DNA of 64,000 nucleotides from CAYQQU01 sp964419545 (GTDB lineage: Bacteria > Bacteroidota > Bacteroidia > Chitinophagales > Saprospiraceae): positions 1 through 64,000 of the forward strand of contig CAYQQU010000003.1 in the NCBI GenBank assembly GCA_964419545.1, in the 5' to 3' direction. Below are positions 1 to 7,567 of this stretch, in pieces. The first letter of the stretch is position 1. Each line of letters begins with the position of its first letter. Below the pieces are notes generated by a model that saw only the letters and a list, made by a program, of their open reading frames with translations, did no database searches and had not been told where the DNA came from. The translations under genes were made by a program, and so were the position numbers.

Positions 1-52
1 AGGTTCCAAAAGCTGGGTTTTGCAGCCAAAATGACTACCTCCAAACAAGCTC
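1..52 (-). repeat. Family A palindromic element (MITE-like), truncated by window edge
   Basis: This is the right-hand third of a 162-bp element found complete at 49091, 57095 and 62452. It ends in the inverted terminal sequence ACTACCTCCAAACAAGCTC, followed by TAA at 53-55, the same 3-bp flank as in other copies. Orientation matches the 57095 copy. The stop codon of the neighbouring minus-strand APH-RapZ gene straddles the element edge. Confidence 0.9.
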
Positions 53-1503
53 TAAAACTTCCAGCCCCGCTTTTCCATCTCCACGTGTTTCACCTGCACC
101 TTCAGGCCGTACTTCTCTTTGAGGTGGCGCGCCAGGGCGTCGGCGGCGAAAACCGACCGGTGCTGGCCGCCGGTACAGCCGAAGTTGACTTGCAAGTCGG
201 TGAAGCTGCGTTCCAGGTAGTTCTCCACGGCTCCGTCTACGATGTGAAAGACGTTGTTGAGAAAGCGGTCCATCTCGCTATGATGCCGCAGGAAGTTGAT
301 GACCGGCTCGTCGCGCCCCGTCAGCTTTTCGTAAGGTTCGTAGCGGCCGGGATTGTGAATGAAGCGGCAGTCGAAAACGAAGCCGCCGCCGTTGCCGGAC
401 GGGTCGGCCGGAATGCCGCTTAGTTTGTAGGAAAAGCTGTGGATCGTGACCGTGAGCAGGCTGTCGGCGGCTTTGATCTTGTCGAAAGGCTCGTATTGTT
501 TGCCGTCGATAACGCCCCGCAGAGCGCTTTCCAGTTCGGGCATGGGCGTCGGCGGCTTGGCGTGGTCGAGCAACCACTTGACGTTGCGCAGCGCAAAAGG
601 GATACTCTGCAGAAAGTGTTCCTTGCGTTCGTAGAGCCCGCGAAAGCCGTAAGCGCCCAGTACCTGGATCTGCCGGATGAGGACGTAGCCGTAGTAATAC
701 TGGATAAAGACCTCCCGGTCGAGCGGCAGCAATTGCTGTGCCTGGTCGAGGTAGTGGTCGAGCAGTTCCCGGCGGATGTCCTCGGGAATATTGGCTTTGG
801 CCTGATAGAGGAGGCTGGCCAGGTCGTACTGCAGGGCGCCCCGCCGGCCGCCCTGGTAGTCGATAAAATAGGGCTCTCCTTTTTTGATCATGATGTTGCG
901 GGTCTGAAAATCGCGGACCATGAAATGGCTGGTGTCCGTCTGCAGCAGATAGTCGGCCAGCCGGTTGAAATCGTCTTCCAGCGCCTGTTCGTCAAAGGGC
1001 TGCCCGGTAATTTTCAGGAAATAGTACTTGAAGTAGTGGCAGTCCCACAACATGGATTGTTTGTCGAAGGTTTCCCGTGGATGGCAAAGGGAGTAATCGA
1101 GCCCCCGCCCGCCTTCCACCTGCAGGCGCACGAGCTGTTCGACCACTTTTTTGTAGATCCGCACGAGATAGTCGGGAAAGTACTCCCCTTTTTGCAGCAA
1201 GTAGCTGTACAGGGTCGTCGATCCCAGGTCTTCCTGCAGGTAGAGGCGCCGGTCGGTATGTTCGGCGTAGATCTCCGGCACGGGCAGGCCTTTGGATAAA
1301 AAGTGGCGGGAGAAAGCGATGAACGCTTTGTTTTCCTGCTCGTCGGGATTGTAGGCGCCGATGGCGGAACGCGATTTGCTTTGCAGGCGATAATAGACGC
1401 GCTCCGAGCCGGAGGGCGCGAGGGGCAGCACCAGTTCGGGCTTTTCCCCCGCCCAGGCTTCGTAGAGTTCGGCGAGTTGGTATTCGAGTTGGATGGTAGG
1501 CAT
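52..1503 (-). CDS. APH-family phosphotransferase fused to RapZ C-terminal domain
   Basis: Predicted 483-residue two-domain protein. Residues ~25-330 look like an aminoglycoside/choline-kinase-type phosphotransferase: a Brenner-like loop VRDFQTRN near 195-203 with catalytic Asp and metal-binding Asn, and a DFG-equivalent FIDYQGGRRG near 212. Residues ~345-483 match the RapZ (YvcJ) C-terminal domain with the signature GCTGGQHRSV near 441. In E. coli that domain is the glucosamine-6-phosphate-sensing, RNA-binding part of RapZ; the P-loop kinase half of RapZ is absent and replaced here by the APH fold. The start at MPTIQLEYQ is chosen because longer starts run into obg. It is the last gene of adk-obg-this gene. 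A sugar-kinase or sugar-sensing role is inference. The TAG stop is formed at the junction with a family A element. Confidence 0.85.
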   Translation of the reverse strand: MPTIQLEYQLAELYEAWAGEKPELVLPLAPSGSERVYYRLQSKSRSAIGAYNPDEQENKAFIAFSRHFLSKGLPVPEIYAEHTDRRLYLQEDLGSTTLYSYLLQKGEYFPDYLVRIYKKVVEQLVRLQVEGGRGLDYSLCHPRETFDKQSMLWDCHYFKYYFLKITGQPFDEQALEDDFNRLADYLLQTDTSHFMVRDFQTRNIMIKKGEPYFIDYQGGRRGALQYDLASLLYQAKANIPEDIRRELLDHYLDQAQQLLPLDREVFIQYYYGYVLIRQIQVLGAYGFRGLYERKEHFLQSIPFALRNVKWLLDHAKPPTPMPELESALRGVIDGKQYEPFDKIKAADSLLTVTIHSFSYKLSGIPADPSGNGGGFVFDCRFIHNPGRYEPYEKLTGRDEPVINFLRHHSEMDRFLNNVFHIVDGAVENYLERSFTDLQVNFGCTGGQHRSVFAADALARHLKEKYGLKVQVKHVEMEKRGWKF

Positions 1504-1527
1504 GGTTGCCGGCGGTGCTTTTTGCGG

Positions 1528-1535
1528 CAAAGATA
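1528..1535 (-). promoter_or_regulatory. Putative Bacteroidota -7 box (TATCTTTG)
   Basis: TAnnTTTG match on the minus strand 25 bases upstream of the APH-RapZ start, in the 47-bp gap after obg. No TTTG lies about 20 bases further upstream, so it may be weak or fortuitous. Confidence 0.35.
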
Positions 1536-1550
1536 AGAGAAAGAACCCGG

Positions 1551-2564
1551 TTAGGTCTGACTGAGTTCCGCTCCGGTATTGATCGTTTTCCAGAGGAGGT
1601 CTTTCAGCTCGACGATGCCTTCCGTAGTGACGGAAGAGATGAACAGGTGGGGAACGTCGGCGGGGATTTCGGGTTGCAGCAGCTCCCGGAGCTCGGCGTC
1701 GGCGAGGTCGCATTTGGTGACGGCCAGCACGCGCGGCTTGTCGAGTAGTTCGGGGTTGAACATCTCCAGTTCGTGGAGTAAGATCTCGTATTCCCGGCCG
1801 ATGTTGTCTGCGTCGCAGGGCACCATAAAGAGGAGGGTGGCGTTGCGTTCGATATGGCGCAGGAAGCGGTGCCCCAGCCCTTTGCCCTGGTGGGCGTTTT
1901 CGATGATGCCCGGAATATCGGCCATCACGAACGAGCGGGTATCGCGATAGCTGACGATGCCCAGGTTGGGCGTCAGCGTGGTGAACGGATAGTTGGCGAT
2001 CTTCGGCTTGGCGGCCGTCATCACCGAGAGGAGGGTCGATTTGCCGGCGTTGGGAAAACCGACGAGCCCTACGTCGGCGAGTACTTTCAGCTCCAGGATT
2101 TTCCAGACCTCCCGGCCGTCTTCTCCCGGCTGGGCGAACCGCGGGGACTGGTGGGTAGCCGATTTAAAAAAAGCATTGCCTTTGCCGCCGCGGCCCCCTT
2201 CCAGCAGGATGCGTTCTTCTCCGTGTTCGGTGATCTCGAAGTCGACCTTTCCGGTTTCGGCGTCTTTGGCGATGGTGCCCAGGGGAACGTCGAGCACCAC
2301 GTCTGTTCCGTCGGCGCCCGTGCAGTTGTTCTTGCCGCCGTTGACGCCTTTACCGGCGATCACGTGTTTGCGGTACTTGAGGCGCAGCAGGGTCCAGTCG
2401 TTGCGGTTGCCGCGCAGGATGATGTGCCCGCCCCGGCCGCCGTCGCCGCCGTCCGGCCCACCTTTGGGGGTATACGGTCCGCGGTAGAAATGCACCGCAC
2501 CCGCGCCGCCCGCTCCCGACCGGCAGCATATTTTTACGTAGTCCACAAAGTTCTGATCTGCCAT
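1551..2564 (-). CDS. obg: GTPase Obg (ribosome assembly/stress GTPase)
   Basis: 337 residues. The N-terminal glycine-rich Obg fold (about 1-158, with the GGxGGxGG-type stretch GGPDGGDGGRGG) is followed by a G domain: G1 GFPNAGKST near 166-174, G3 DIPGI near 214, G4 TKCD near 282. The variable C-terminal OCT domain of some Obg proteins is absent. Obg binds the 50S subunit and participates in late ribosome assembly and (p)ppGpp-linked control. It sits between adk upstream and the APH-RapZ gene downstream on the same strand. Confidence 0.97.
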   Translation of the reverse strand: MADQNFVDYVKICCRSGAGGAGAVHFYRGPYTPKGGPDGGDGGRGGHIILRGNRNDWTLLRLKYRKHVIAGKGVNGGKNNCTGADGTDVVLDVPLGTIAKDAETGKVDFEITEHGEERILLEGGRGGKGNAFFKSATHQSPRFAQPGEDGREVWKILELKVLADVGLVGFPNAGKSTLLSVMTAAKPKIANYPFTTLTPNLGIVSYRDTRSFVMADIPGIIENAHQGKGLGHRFLRHIERNATLLFMVPCDADNIGREYEILLHELEMFNPELLDKPRVLAVTKCDLADAELRELLQPEIPADVPHLFISSVTTEGIVELKDLLWKTINTGAELSQT

Positions 2565-2681
2565 GGTGCGTTCGGTTTTGCATCCCGGCCAGACTTAGAT
2601 CCGCTCTGCAGGATGCGTTATCCATAGAGAGAACTCCCCGGGAGCGGGTGCGGTTCAATCGGGCTGCGGCAGGGCGGGAAC

Positions 2682-3257
2682 TTACACCAGCGGATCGATC
2701 ACCTGGCAGAGTCGATCGAAGATCTCATCGATGCTGCCGACGCCGTTGATCCTGGTGCTTTTGTTCTTGGCCGCGTAGAAGTCGAAGACCGGGGTCGTTT
2801 CATTTTTGTAGACGTCGATCCGGTTTTGGATGATCTCCTGATCGAGGTCATCGGCCCGACCGGAAGTCTTGCCCCGTTCCAGGATGCGTTTGATGATTTC
2901 GGGATCGGGGACGTCGAGCATGATCAGCTGATCGACTGCTTCGTCTTTTTCCGCCAGCAGGGCATCGAGCGCTTCACACTGGGGGATGGTGCGGGGGAAA
3001 CCGTCGAAAATATAGCCGTTTACGTCGGCGTTGGCCTCCACTTTGTTGCGCAGCATGCCTACCGTCACTTCGTCCGGCACCAGTTCTCCTTTATCGATGT
3101 AGCTTTTGGCTTCGACGCCCAGGGGCGTTTTGTTGCCGATTTCATATCGGAAGAGGTCTCCGGTGGAGATGTGTAACAATTGGTATTTTTCAACGAGTTT
3201 GGCGGCTTGGGTGCCTTTGCCCGACCCGGGAGGGCCAAAGAGAATCAGATTAATCAT
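2682..3257 (-). CDS. adk: Adenylate kinase, short type
   Basis: 191 residues with P-loop GPPGSGKGT at 8-16, NMP-binding residues in STGDLFR, the family signature FDGFPRT, and the ERGKTSGRADD segment in place of the long LID insertion, i.e. a short-type enzyme common in Bacteroidota. It interconverts ATP+AMP and 2 ADP in the cytoplasm. First gene of the minus-strand group adk-obg-APH/RapZ; the 117-bp gap to obg has no terminator that I can see. Confidence 0.97.
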   Translation of the reverse strand: MINLILFGPPGSGKGTQAAKLVEKYQLLHISTGDLFRYEIGNKTPLGVEAKSYIDKGELVPDEVTVGMLRNKVEANADVNGYIFDGFPRTIPQCEALDALLAEKDEAVDQLIMLDVPDPEIIKRILERGKTSGRADDLDQEIIQNRIDVYKNETTPVFDFYAAKNKSTRINGVGSIDEIFDRLCQVIDPLV

Positions 3258-3539
3258 AGCTTGTGCGGTTTAGCCCGGAGCGCTTTCGCCGCGTAGCGAA
3301 AAAACTCCGTTTATTGCCCGGAATTGGTCCCGGAAAAGTAAGGGGCAAAATACAAAAATTGGGTTAAGTAGGTAAATAATAGAACTGGGATAAACGCTAC
3401 GGTTAAGCGGCAGAGCTTCAGTTCATCAGTGCTGCCGTTCATCCGTTCCCTTCCCAAAATGACAGTTGCACGCCATTTTTATCCTGGCCTGACGGCTATG
3501 GCGTCATCACAAAAGGCGCCCTCTCCTGGCCCTGCCGGG

Positions 3540-4061
3540 TCATCTCGTCAGGATATCGCGTGCGGAGGAAAGTTTAGGCGCCCAGTAGCTGGAGTCGGTT
3601 ACATTGTCGATCACCACTCCGCGCGAAGTGCTATGGATCACCTGCAGGCCGTCGCGGTCGTTGGAAACGACCATCGCGACGTGGAAGACGCGGCCTCCCG
3701 GCGAGCGCTTGAAGAAAACGAGGTCGCCGGGTTGTACGCGCCTGACGTCTACCTGGCGGCCTTCCTTAGCCTGTAAGCCCGAAACGGTGGGCAGGTCGAC
3801 GTCGAACCGTTTCATCACGTAGTGCGTCAGCCCCGAGCAGTCGAAGCCGCTGCGGGGGTCGCGGCCGGCGTATTGGTAGCCGGCCCCCAGTTGTTTTTTA
3901 GCATAATCGATAACCTCGCTGCGCAGGCGCATATCGGCCCGGCTATCCGTCCGGCTGCTCGTCGCGGAGCCGGAAGTGCCCATGGTGCAATACGCCAACA
4001 AAAAACTCAGCAGCAATAACAGGAAAGGAACGCGCAGCGAACGGCGGTGGATAAGTTGCAT
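3540..4061 (-). CDS. NlpC/P60 (C40) peptidase lipoprotein
   Basis: 173 residues. The N-terminus has a hydrophobic segment ending in a lipobox (LLAYC, Cys25), so a periplasm-facing lipoprotein is predicted. The C40 domain occupies ~48-173 with catalytic Cys in FDCSGL (~73), His in FHVAMVV (~126) and the third polar residue in IHST. Such enzymes cleave peptidoglycan stem peptides, usually gamma-D-Glu-diaminopimelate bonds. Single gene; 280 bp of featureless DNA separates it from adk. Specific substrate is not visible. Confidence 0.92.
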   Translation of the reverse strand: MQLIHRRSLRVPFLLLLLSFLLAYCTMGTSGSATSSRTDSRADMRLRSEVIDYAKKQLGAGYQYAGRDPRSGFDCSGLTHYVMKRFDVDLPTVSGLQAKEGRQVDVRRVQPGDLVFFKRSPGGRVFHVAMVVSNDRDGLQVIHSTSRGVVIDNVTDSSYWAPKLSSARDILTR

Positions 4062-4100
4062 GGTCGTTGTTTTTTACCCGGCTATAACGCCGGAAAGTAG

Positions 4101-4194
4101 CGGGATATTTAACCCGGGTTATTTATTTATGGGTTAAAACAGAGGCAATATTAAGAGATTTGTAATATAAATGCAACCAATGTGTTAATCCGGG
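4101..4194. repeat. Degenerate family C palindromic DNA
   Basis: Contains an imperfect TTAACCCGGGTTA...GGGTTAA inverted repeat at about 4108-4137 and a second TTAATCCGGGTTAA arm at 4185-4198 running into the clean copy at 4195. It resembles decayed or nested family C sequence upstream of the NlpC/P60 gene. Confidence 0.45.
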
Positions 4195-4228
4195 TTAACC
4201 CGGATTATTCATGAATGATCCGGGTTAA
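4195..4228. repeat. Family C palindrome, copy C1
   Basis: 34-bp nearly perfect palindrome: arms TTAACCCGGATTATTCAT and ATGAATGATCCGGGTTAA. The TAA stop codon of the minus-strand Nit-type amidase gene (4227-4225) lies inside its TTAA end. Related palindromes occur at 44030, 49040 and 59091. Confidence 0.75.
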
Positions 4229-4998
4229 ACAAAGGAGAAAAGGTCCCGGTCGTTCAGGAAGGGAAGCTTGCGGCGGAAGGTCTGCTGTTCGGAATAGGAC
4301 AGGGTTGCGGTAAAAACGGCTTCGCGATGGGCGCAGTGGAAGTGTTGTTCACCGGCGAAGTCGATCAGGCTGCTGTCGCCGGAATAGTAGATTTCGTTGC
4401 CGTCCAGGCCCACCCGGTTTACGCCGGCGGTGTAGACCTGGTTTTCGATGGCCCTGGCGGCGAGGAGGTGGCGCCACGCCTGACGGCGGCGATCCGGCCA
4501 GTTGGCCACGTAGAGCAGCAGGTCGAAATTTTCGGTATTGCGGCTCCATACCGGGAAGCGCAGGTCGTAACAGATGAGAGGACAGATCCGCCAACCCAGG
4601 TAGCTTACGATCAGCCGCTCGGCCCCGGCGGTGTAGTGGTGGTGTTCGCCGGCGAGGGTGAACAGGTGTTTTTTGTCGTAGTATTTGCTGGTTCCGTCGG
4701 GGAATACCCAGGCCAGCCGGTTGAAAAAGAAGCCGTCCTCTTCGGCGATGTAGCTACCGGTGACCACGGCGTCCAGTACGGCTGCCTGTTGCCGCAGCCA
4801 CGCCAGCGTGGGGCCGTCGCTAGGTTCCGCCAGATCGGCGGCGTTCATGCTGAAGCCCGTCGGGAACATTTCGGGGAGAACGACGAGGTCGGTATTGCCG
4901 GCGAGCGGCGCCAGCTTCTCGGAGAGGAGCACCCGGTTTTCGGCGGGTTTTTCCCACGCCAGGTCGGTCTGGATGAGGCTGATGCGCAGATCTTGCAT
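4225..4998 (-). CDS. Nit-type carbon-nitrogen hydrolase, omega-amidase (YafV-like)
   Basis: 257 residues of the nitrilase superfamily with the catalytic triad visible: Glu43 in LPEMFPTGFSM, Lys in YYDKKHLF (109/110) and Cys143 in LICYDLRFPVW. The pattern resembles YafV/Nit2 omega-amidases, which hydrolyse alpha-ketoglutaramate or alpha-ketosuccinamate produced by glutamine transaminases. Cytoplasmic. It follows prs-rplY on the same strand but a strong hairpin terminator separates it from rplY. The stop codon is embedded in palindrome C1. Confidence 0.9.
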   Translation of the reverse strand: MQDLRISLIQTDLAWEKPAENRVLLSEKLAPLAGNTDLVVLPEMFPTGFSMNAADLAEPSDGPTLAWLRQQAAVLDAVVTGSYIAEEDGFFFNRLAWVFPDGTSKYYDKKHLFTLAGEHHHYTAGAERLIVSYLGWRICPLICYDLRFPVWSRNTENFDLLLYVANWPDRRRQAWRHLLAARAIENQVYTAGVNRVGLDGNEIYYSGDSSLIDFAGEQHFHCAHREAVFTATLSYSEQQTFRRKLPFLNDRDLFSFV

Positions 4999-5022
4999 AA
5001 AGGGAGGGAGTACGAAGAGGAG

Positions 5023-5051
5023 AAGAGGCGCGGAATCGATCCGCGCCTCTT
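5023..5051 (-). terminator. Intrinsic terminator hairpin after rplY
   Basis: Perfect 12-bp stem AAGAGGCGCGGA / TCCGCGCCTCTT with a 5-base loop, starting one base beyond the rplY stop codon; on the minus strand it is followed by a pyrimidine-rich but not pure U tract. Confidence 0.65.
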
Positions 5052-5645
5052 TCAGACTTTCCGCGCTTCTTTTTCAGCAGCGGAAGTAGCGCTACGCAGC
5101 GCGCGCGGAATTTCGATGGTGGCCAGGGGAACACCCGGGGAGTTCATGATCTCGATTCCTTCGCTCGGTTCGATCTCGCGCACCCGGATCGACTGCCCCA
5201 GTTGCAGGGCTGAAATATCGACGCTGATGTGGTCCACCAGGTTTTCCGGTACGGTCTTGATCCTGAGGCGGCGCACCTTCTGCAGCAGCTTGCCGCCTGC
5301 TTTGACGCCCTCGGAATTGCCCGTGAAGCGCAGGGGCACGTCTACTTTTACCGGAGTGCCTGCCGTCAGTTCCCGGAAATCGATGTGGACGATCTCGTCG
5401 GTGAGCGGATGAAACTGCAAATCTTTTATGATACAACGGTGAGCTTTACCGTCGACGGAAACATCCGCCAGTTTGAACTGAGACGTGTAAACCAGGTCTT
5501 TGACCTCGTTGGGCGCCACGGAAAAGTGGATATTGCCGTCGCCTCCGTACAGGACTGCCGGAATTCTGCCTTCTTTTCTGACGGCTTTTGTCGCTTTTTT
5601 GCCCAGGTCCGAACGCACCTCACCGCTAACAGCAACGATTTCCAT
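5052..5645 (-). CDS. rplY: Ribosomal protein bL25 (TL5/CTC type)
   Basis: 197 residues from MEIVAVSGEVR. The N-terminal 5S-rRNA-binding L25 domain (about 1-95; RKEGRIPAVLYGG) is followed by the C-terminal TL5 beta domain (about 100-190), as in general-stress-type CTC proteins. A longer reading adding 16 residues (start 5693) is rejected because it would place the start upstream of the -7 promoter box at 5682. Lies 96 bp downstream of prs, a conserved order. Confidence 0.95.
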   Translation of the reverse strand: MEIVAVSGEVRSDLGKKATKAVRKEGRIPAVLYGGDGNIHFSVAPNEVKDLVYTSQFKLADVSVDGKAHRCIIKDLQFHPLTDEIVHIDFRELTAGTPVKVDVPLRFTGNSEGVKAGGKLLQKVRRLRIKTVPENLVDHISVDISALQLGQSIRVREIEPSEGIEIMNSPGVPLATIEIPRALRSATSAAEKEARKV

Positions 5646-5681
5646 AATTTTACTTTTTTCAACAATTTTCGAAAAGGCACG

Positions 5682-5712
5682 CAAAGATAGCATTTTTTCT
5701 ATGGGGCGCCAA
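5682..5712 (-). promoter_or_regulatory. Bacteroidota-type promoter of rplY (TTG-N20-TATCTTTG)
   Basis: On the minus strand TTG at 5712-5710 is followed after exactly 20 bases by TATCTTTG at 5689-5682. This matches the -33 TTTG / -7 TAnnTTTG signature of the Bacteroidota primary sigma factor and puts a start about 25-30 bases upstream of the rplY ATG at 5645. Confidence 0.65.
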
Positions 5713-5741
5713 GTAATTCTGGCCGGTATTTCCGCGCCGGA

Positions 5742-6674
5742 TCAGCCTTCTACGAAGAGCGCGGAGATGGAACGGTGTTCGTGGGTGTTGCGGATGGCGC
5801 GGGCGAAGAGCTTGGCCGTAGACAATACCTTGATCTTTCCCGAGGTGTTATGCAGCGGAATGGTGTCGCAGACGATGATCTCGGTGAGTTCCGAGCGGTC
5901 GAGGTTCTCGTAGGCCTTGCCGGAAAGGACGGGGTGGGTGCATAGCGCCCGCACGCTTCTGGCGCCTTTTTCCATAATGATGGCGGCGGCGCGGGACAAA
6001 GTGCCGGCAGTGTCGACCAGGTCGTCTACGAGGATGACGTCGGCGCCTTCGACATTGCCGATCACGGTCATGCCCGCCACCTCGTTGGCGTGTTTGCGGT
6101 ATTTATCACAGATCACCAGGTCTTTTTCGAAGTATTTGGCGTAGGTGCGGGCCCGCTTGACGCCGCCGACGTCCGGAGAGGCGAAGATGGCGTTCGACAA
6201 ATTTTGCTCCTGCAGGAAAGGAATGTAGATGGCTTCGCTTTTCAGGTGATCCACCGGAATGTCGAAAAAACCCTGGATCTGGTCGGCGTGAAAATCCATC
6301 GTCATCACCCGGTTGGCGCCGGCGGCCTGCAGCAATTCGGCGATGAGCTTGGCGGATATCGGCACCCGCGGCTTATCTTTGCGGTCTTGCCGGGCGTAGC
6401 CGAAATAGGGGATCACCGCCGTGATGTAGCCGGCCGAAGCCCGCTTGGCGGCGTCGATCATCAGCAGCAGTTCCATCAGGTTTTCCGCAGGCGGGAAGGT
6501 CGATTGCAAAAAGAAGACGTAAGCGCCGCGCACCGATTCGTTGATGACGGGCTGCATCTCACCGTCGCTGAAACGATGGATCTTGATATCACCCAGCGGC
6601 TGACCATAAAAATCGGCGATTTTTTCGGACAGGTACTGGCAGGTAGTTCCGGAAAATAATTTGACTTCGACCAT
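5742..6674 (-). CDS. prs: Ribose-phosphate pyrophosphokinase
   Basis: 310 residues, the normal class I PRPP synthetase length. Visible motifs: MDFHADQIQGFFDIPVDHL (ATP and ribose-5-phosphate region), the flexible-loop segment CDKYRKHANEV, and the PRPP-binding loop ILVDDLVDTAGTL. It makes PRPP from ATP and ribose-5-phosphate for purine, pyrimidine, His/Trp and NAD synthesis. Upstream of rplY on the same strand. Confidence 0.97.
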   Translation of the reverse strand: MVEVKLFSGTTCQYLSEKIADFYGQPLGDIKIHRFSDGEMQPVINESVRGAYVFFLQSTFPPAENLMELLLMIDAAKRASAGYITAVIPYFGYARQDRKDKPRVPISAKLIAELLQAAGANRVMTMDFHADQIQGFFDIPVDHLKSEAIYIPFLQEQNLSNAIFASPDVGGVKRARTYAKYFEKDLVICDKYRKHANEVAGMTVIGNVEGADVILVDDLVDTAGTLSRAAAIIMEKGARSVRALCTHPVLSGKAYENLDRSELTEIIVCDTIPLHNTSGKIKVLSTAKLFARAIRNTHEHRSISALFVEG

Positions 6675-6717
6675 GCTGCTGTTTGACGTTTCCCCGGGGT
6701 GCTTCCCCGCTATGCCA

Positions 6718-6725
6718 CAAAGGTA
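6718..6725 (-). promoter_or_regulatory. Putative -7 box of prs (TACCTTTG)
   Basis: TAnnTTTG on the minus strand 43 bases upstream of the prs start, within the 297-bp divergent region 6675-6971. No good TTTG at -33. Nothing else is recognisable in this region. Confidence 0.45.
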
Positions 6726-6971
6726 AGAAGTTTGCAGGTAAAGCAGTACCGGCCGGCGGGTCGATTCTTTTGCGGAGCGAGCGCAAAACGCAGCCTTCCG
6801 GAAGCTTCAACGAACGGATTGGCCGAAAATACGCCCCCTTTTGTCGAAAGCTTTTCTATTCTGCTTTTTTCTCTAACTAAATTGAGGTGAACAGCCAAAA
6901 TGGCGCTAGTAAAATCACCCATAAAAAAAGAACACCATTGAGACCCATGAGACCGAAAACTACTAAATTCC

Positions 6972-7562
6972 TTGCGCGTGTTTGTCGAATTATGGAGTGA
7001 ATACCAATGGATCAACCAGCTCTTCTGGGCAGTGGCCGTCGTCGCGACGCTCCTGCTCCTGATTCGCCTGGGGTTAGGGCTCTACGGCGAGGAGGACGGC
7101 GAGCGAAAGCGGTTTGACGTTCGTTTTCTGCTGACTTTTATCGCTGTGTTCGCCTGGGGCGTGATTCTGACGACCGGCCTGGGCGCCTCGTTCCCGGCTG
7201 CTTTGGCTTACGCCACGCTGGGAGGGCTCCTGGCGGCCGCCCTTTTCTGGATGCTGGCCCCTGCGGCCTTACCTGCCGCCGCTGCAGCCGGCCCGATCAG
7301 CGTGCTCGATTCCAACCATCTCGTTCGCAGTACGGGGCGCGTGATCAAATCCATTCCTCCCCACCGCAATGGTTTCGGCAAGGTGCACCTGCAACTGCAA
7401 GGCGCCTCCTACCGCATCGACGCCGTCACCGCCGGCCAGGAACTGGGCGCCGGCGCCGCCGTGCGCGTCGTCGACGTGTTGGACGATCAGGTGCTTCTGG
7501 TCGAATCCGTCGAGACGCTGCGTCCCCGCGCCCCTGAGAGCGACCGCCCCGGCCGGGGCTAG
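6972..7562 (+). CDS. NfeD-like membrane protein (OB-fold C-terminus)
   Basis: 196 residues reading from TTG (or GTG at 6978); no ATG is available early in the frame, so the start is uncertain. Three hydrophobic segments (about 15-37, 50-70 and 73-98) precede a soluble beta-rich domain (~113-185: SVLDSNHLVRSTGRVIKSI...) resembling the OB fold of NfeD/YuaF proteins. YuaF-type proteins partner with flotillins and act in membrane integrity, but no flotillin gene is adjacent here. It converges on the polyprenyl synthase gene with a 5-bp gap. Confidence 0.65.
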   Translation: MRVFVELWSEYQWINQLFWAVAVVATLLLLIRLGLGLYGEEDGERKRFDVRFLLTFIAVFAWGVILTTGLGASFPAALAYATLGGLLAAALFWMLAPAALPAAAAAGPISVLDSNHLVRSTGRVIKSIPPHRNGFGKVHLQLQGASYRIDAVTAGQELGAGAAVRVVDVLDDQVLLVESVETLRPRAPESDRPGRG

Positions 7563-7567
7563 CACGC

